Source: Moheibacter stercoris
GTDB taxonomy: Bacteria; Bacteroidota; Bacteroidia; Flavobacteriales; Weeksellaceae
Assembly (NCBI RefSeq): GCF_040545805.1
Contig: NZ_JBEPMO010000009.1
Span: 47,011-111,010, forward strand
Direction: 5' to 3'
Length of the DNA: 64,000 bases
In this document: one piece after another, positions 61,935 to 64,000 of the stretch
How the letters are laid out: the number at the start of each line of letters is the position of its first letter
Position numbering within the stretch: the first letter of the stretch is position 1
Made by a program: the position numbers and the translations under genes
The notes under the pieces: generated by a model
The model's input: only the letters and a program-made list of their open reading frames with translations
Told to the model about the DNA's origin: nothing
Database searches by the model: none

Positions 61935-62767
61935 ACCAAATTGGAATTTAACAACTTAAAAATTTCCTCGGTTTTTCTTGTATCGTATGTTTTCTTACGA
62001 TTTTGATGGATGGATTGGATGCCTTCACTTTCCACTAGAATAAACATTTCATCCGATTTTTGAAGCTCAAACGGAAAAATTTCAGATTCTTCAAATGTAA
62101 ATTCATCGGATTTCTCCAACAATTGTCCCAAATAATTACGCGTTATACTTCGAATTCCACCTTCTGATAGTTTGGGCGTTTTTACTTGGTTACCCTGAAT
62201 GATGAAAGGCGTACCCAAAAGGGTTCTTGCAATTCTTTTTTCCGGATTTAGCAAAACCAAATCTTGGTATTCGTTTTCCTGGCTATAAGCAACTGCAATT
62301 ATTTCTTCTGGTTTATGAGAATTTACTTGGGTGTAGAAACTAGGGTTGATTGTGTAATCCTTGAAAACATCAATTTCTGCTTGATTTCTATTCCAATAAT
62401 ATTCAGAATTTTGATTTTCTTGAACGATTTCAATTAAATAAGAAATGGAAGCTTTGGTCAAAAGCTCGTCCTGATCTGCATTTCTATAAACCGAAATTCG
62501 AATTTTTGCTTGTTGAATTGAATTTTCCTTTAGAACTCTTTGAATTTCCTCTGCTAAAAATTCTTGGGTAAAAGACAAAGGAATTTTCATTCTAAAAATA
62601 CGCATGGAAGCCATTAAATTAAAATAATGTTCTTCCCAAAGAAGAATTTTCCCGTCGGATACTTTGGCGTATTCCGCCAAATAATCACCATAAAGAAATG
62701 CGCGATTGAGTGAACCAAAAAGCGCATTTTTATCTTCGAAAAAACTTCCGTTGAATATAAATTTCAC
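61931..62767 (-). CDS. Class IV aminotransferase-like protein, catalytic Lys not found
   Basis: A 278-residue protein of the fold-type IV PLP family (as PabC, IlvE): 'FNGSFFEDKNALFGSLNRAF', 'YGDYLAEYAKVSDGKILLWE' and 'TPKLSEGGIRSITRNYLGQL' are recognisable. The lysine that should bind PLP near residue 149 appears to be Asn in 'TQVNSHKP', and the usual Glu-x-x-x-x-Asn strand is 'ARTLLGTPF' (about 180-188), so the PLP site may be lost. It may be an inactive relative or bind another ligand. It begins 11 bases after the START-like gene, probably one operon. Confidence 0.75.
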   Translation of the reverse strand: MKFIFNGSFFEDKNALFGSLNRAFLYGDYLAEYAKVSDGKILLWEEHYFNLMASMRIFRMKIPLSFTQEFLAEEIQRVLKENSIQQAKIRISVYRNADQDELLTKASISYLIEIVQENQNSEYYWNRNQAEIDVFKDYTINPSFYTQVNSHKPEEIIAVAYSQENEYQDLVLLNPEKRIARTLLGTPFIIQGNQVKTPKLSEGGIRSITRNYLGQLLEKSDEFTFEESEIFPFELQKSDEMFILVESEGIQSIHQNRKKTYDTRKTEEIFKLLNSNLV

Positions 62768-62778
62768 GAAATTATTTT

Positions 62779-63162
62779 TTATTGTGATCCTAAAATTTTC
62801 TTCAAATCTTCAATTTGACTTTCCCATAATTGCTTTGCCTCTTCGACTTCATCTGAATCGGCAAAATCAGTAATCATCAAAGAAACATCACCGGTTAAAT
62901 CGTCTTCAATAATGTTCAATTCAAAGAAATATTTGGTGTCTTCGTCTTCCTCCCATTGAAATCTCACATAGGTATCTTGCTTACTTTTCATCAAAAAAGC
63001 AGATTGTTCATCTCCGTCCCAAATAAAAGAATATTTTTCTCCACGTGAATTTACATTATCTGCGAACCATTCCGAAAGCCCAGAAGGGTTTGATATATAA
63101 TTGTAAAGTAATGAAGGTGATGCTTTTATAACAAATTCTGCTTGAAATTTTTCTTTCGCCAT
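62779..63162 (-). CDS. START-like domain protein
   Basis: A 127-residue cytoplasmic protein with SRPBCC/START-like helix-grip features: 'FQAEFVIKASPSLLYNYISN', 'LSEWFADNVNSRGEKYSFIW', 'YVRFQWEEDEDTKYFFELNI' and a final amphipathic helix 'VEEAKQLWESQIEDLKKILG'. The family is frequent in Bacteroidota; the ligand is unknown. It is the first gene of an operon with the class IV aminotransferase homologue. Confidence 0.85.
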   Translation of the reverse strand: MAKEKFQAEFVIKASPSLLYNYISNPSGLSEWFADNVNSRGEKYSFIWDGDEQSAFLMKSKQDTYVRFQWEEDEDTKYFFELNIIEDDLTGDVSLMITDFADSDEVEEAKQLWESQIEDLKKILGSQ

Positions 63163-63227
63163 TTTCTTTAAAATTGGGTTGCAATATATAAAATACCCTA
63201 GTTACTCCAAACATTTTTTTAGATATG

Positions 63228-63259
63228 TTTTGAAGATTTGTCAGAACATCCTATATTTG
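63228..63259 (+). promoter_or_regulatory. Promoter of the tRNA locus
   Basis: TTTTG (63228-63232), 19 bases, then TATATTTG (63252-63259). Transcription from here would cross the broken tRNA copy and reach the intact tRNA. The bases between 63260 and 63394 hold no supported gene. Confidence 0.65.
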
Positions 63260-63394
63260 CAGTCCTTTTAAGAGAGGAATTAGCAATTGAAAAGGTTTTC
63301 AAATCCGCTAATAGCTTCAAAAAATAAGAGTTATGACTTATTTTCTTAAAAGAATTCGCAAGAAAAGAATGTTTATCATTCGAAATTAAAAATT

Positions 63395-63460
63395 GCGAGA
63401 TTGCTCAAAAGGTTAGAGCGCAGGATTCATATCCGCCGCGGCGGACGGGGATTCAAAACT
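63395..63460 (+). pseudogene. Broken tRNA: 5' half plus GC palindrome
   Basis: GCGAGATTGCTCAAAAGG and the following TTAGAGCGCAGGATTCAT match the 5' half and anticodon (CAT) of the intact tRNA at 63482. At 63431 the sequence switches to ATCCGCCGCGGCGGAC, holding the 14-base palindrome TCCGCCGCGGCGGA (63432-63445). The T-arm (GGGGATTCAAAACTC) no longer pairs and the 3' acceptor strand is missing, so no working tRNA can form. Confidence 0.8.
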
Positions 63461-63481
63461 CAAACTTTTGAAATAATATAC

Positions 63482-63555
63482 GGCGAGATAGCTCAGATGG
63501 TTAGAGCGCAGGATTCATAACCCTGAGGTCGGGGGTTCAATTCCCCCTTTCGCTA
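63482..63555 (+). tRNA. tRNA with CAT anticodon (probably tRNA-Met)
   Basis: A complete cloverleaf of 74 nt: acceptor GGCGAGA/TTTCGCT with a G-T first pair, D-arm GCTC/GAGC, anticodon loop TTCATAA on a CAGGA/CCCTG stem (one A-C mismatch at the loop), variable loop AGGTC and T-arm GGGGG/CCCCC with loop TTCAATT. CAT may be elongator Met or the lysidine-modified Ile type; Met is the usual call for this sequence in Bacteroidota. No CCA is encoded directly after the discriminator base. Confidence 0.93.
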
Positions 63556-63559
63556 CTAC

Positions 63560-63590
63560 AAAGGGATTCAGATATGAGTCCCTTTTTTTT
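63560..63590 (+). terminator. Terminator after the tRNA (first copy)
   Basis: AGGGATTCA pairs with TGAGTCCCT (one T-G pair) around a four-base loop, followed by eight or more Ts. Confidence 0.8.
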
Positions 63591-63613
63591 GTGTAAAACT
63601 TAACCTAACCTTT

Positions 63614-63856
63614 ATGCCATTTACAGTATACGTTCTATTTTCTGAACAATATTCCAAGCATTACACCGGATTTACGTCTGATTTGGAAAATCGATTAAAT
63701 TCTCACAATGAATTTGGGAAAGATTGGACTGCTCGATATAGACCTTGGAAACTGATTTACACGAAAATATTTGATTCCAAAAAAGAAGCATTAGAGCATG
63801 AAAAATGGTTGAAGTCAGGGGTCGGTAGAGATTTCATCAAATCAATTCCCCACTAA
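63614..63856 (+). CDS. Small GIY-YIG endonuclease
   Basis: An 80-residue single-domain GIY-YIG nuclease. The family motifs are 'VYVLFSEQYSKHYTGFTSDL' (GIY-YIG replaced by VYV and YTG), the catalytic Arg in 'ENRLNSHN', and Glu in 'KKEALEHEKWLKSGVGRDFI'. The size and motifs match the UPF0213/YhbQ-like group of short nucleases, some of which are stand-alone and some homing-like. It lies between tRNA-derived sequences in a repeated unit, so a role in the spread of this unit is likely (inference). It has no promoter of its own visible and follows the terminator by 24 bases. Confidence 0.85.
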   Translation: MPFTVYVLFSEQYSKHYTGFTSDLENRLNSHNEFGKDWTARYRPWKLIYTKIFDSKKEALEHEKWLKSGVGRDFIKSIPH

Positions 63857-63857
63857 A

Positions 63858-63912
63858 TACGCAGGATTCATATCCGCCGCGGCGGACGGGGGTTCAATTC
63901 CCCCTTTCGCTA
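63858..63912 (+). pseudogene. Broken tRNA: palindrome plus 3' half
   Basis: CGCAGGATTCAT (63860-63871), then the palindrome (63873-63886), then CGGGGGTTCAATTCCCCC and TTTCGCTA identical to the tail of the intact tRNA. The acceptor 5' strand and D-arm are absent. It is the mirror case of the broken copy at 63395, which kept the 5' half. Confidence 0.8.
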
Positions 63913-63916
63913 CTAC

Positions 63917-63947
63917 AAAGGGATTCAGATATGAGTCCCTTTTTTTT
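63917..63947 (+). terminator. Terminator, second copy
   Basis: Exact copy of the hairpin and T run at 63560-63590. Confidence 0.8.
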
Positions 63948-63970
63948 GTGTAAAACTTAACCTAACCTTT

Positions 63971-64000
63971 ATGCCATTTACAGTATACGTTCTATTTTCT
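63971..64000 (+). CDS. Second GIY-YIG gene, cut by window edge
   Basis: Starts 'MPFTVYVLFS', identical in DNA to the first 30 bases of the gene at 63614. The remainder is outside the window. Confidence 0.8.
   Translation, partial: MPFTVYVLFS

Larger units (their letters stand above)
63530..63886 (+). mobile_element. tRNA-tail / GIY-YIG repeat unit, first full unit
   Basis: A 357-base unit: the tRNA 3' tail (from base C63530), the terminator hairpin, the GIY-YIG gene, then CGCAGGATTCAT (the tRNA anticodon arm start) and the 14-base palindrome TCCGCCGCGGCGGA (63873-63886). At 63887 the unit starts again: 63887-64000 equals 63530-63643 without a single difference. The unit ends therefore sit inside tRNA-derived sequence, and each unit brings its own tRNA tail. 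Confidence 0.85.
63887..64000 (+). repeat. Start of a second tRNA-tail / GIY-YIG unit
   Basis: Identical to 63530-63643 over all 114 bases to the window edge, including the terminator and the first 30 bases of a second GIY-YIG gene. Confidence 0.9.

Noticed and set aside
63333..63389. 18-residue basic peptide 'MTYFLKRIRKKRMFIIRN' between tRNA promoter and broken tRNA
   Set aside because: Too short to support without conservation; it lies in the leader of the tRNA transcript.
1..64000. CRISPR arrays and transposase-type insertion sequences
   Set aside because: No regularly spaced short repeats with unique spacers and no transposase gene or matching terminal inverted repeats were seen; the only tandem repeat is the tRNA/GIY-YIG unit.

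Overview
The window looks like a chromosome segment from a member of the Bacteroidota, most likely order Flavobacteriales and perhaps close to Crocinitomicaceae/Fluviicola. This is an inference from several signs. There are many type IX secretion (T9SS) C-terminal sorting domains. An rpmB-rpmG-DUF4295 cluster is present. TTG...TAnnTTTG promoters replace the usual -35/-10 elements, Shine-Dalgarno sites are almost absent, and Bacteroidota-only families occur (DUF6029, DUF5723, DUF2911, Bacteroidota-type TssD). Base composition is AT-rich throughout and falls further in the accessory block at 44.8-52.1 kb.

Layout. 0-5.3 kb holds housekeeping genes: pyrG (cut by the left edge), the SRP RNA, lnt, rpmB-rpmG-DUF4295 and ftsY. 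5.3-9.2 kb has a candidate small RNA, a T9SS-exported repeat protein and a SurA-type chaperone pair. 9.2-17.8 kb carries metabolic and information genes: HMG-CoA lyase, pepT, a VanY-type peptidase, oxyR, aroC and a UvrD/PcrA helicase. 17.9-26.4 kb is an envelope cluster of thioredoxin-fold and Omp28 proteins, T9SS cargo, a DUF6029 barrel and a DUF5723 protein; one thioredoxin-like gene has an in-frame TGA. 26.4-33.3 kb has cinA, lipA, galE, a DegT aminotransferase and waaA. 33.4-42.1 kb has an AddA/RecB-like helicase-nuclease, a toxin-antitoxin pair with a broken toxin, uvrC, a DUF3298 protein, sufS and a DUF2911 protein.

42.4-52.6 kb is a type VI secretion (subtype iii) cargo island: two TssD tube proteins, a complete VgrG, a PAAR-headed candidate effector, small membrane and lipoprotein genes, then a second VgrG tip that has lost its body, a LysM protein and an array of small membrane proteins containing a partial duplication. 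It reads as stacked effector/immunity cassettes in which a newer VgrG tip displaced an older one. No structural T6SS genes (TssB, TssC, TssK and others) are visible here.

52.6-63.2 kb returns to core genes: a MarR regulator, an ALDH7-type dehydrogenase, an SPFH/zinc-ribbon pair, recQ-fmt, a HU protein, pdxH, a YqgE family gene, a class IV aminotransferase homologue without an obvious catalytic lysine, and a START-like protein.

The last 600 bases hold the most unusual structure. A tRNA(CAT) is preceded by a broken tRNA copy and followed by a 357-base unit made of the tRNA 3' tail, a terminator, a small GIY-YIG endonuclease gene and a 14-base GC-rich palindrome joined to an anticodon-arm piece. 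The unit then starts to repeat and runs off the right edge. This looks like a tRNA-associated GIY-YIG mobile repeat.
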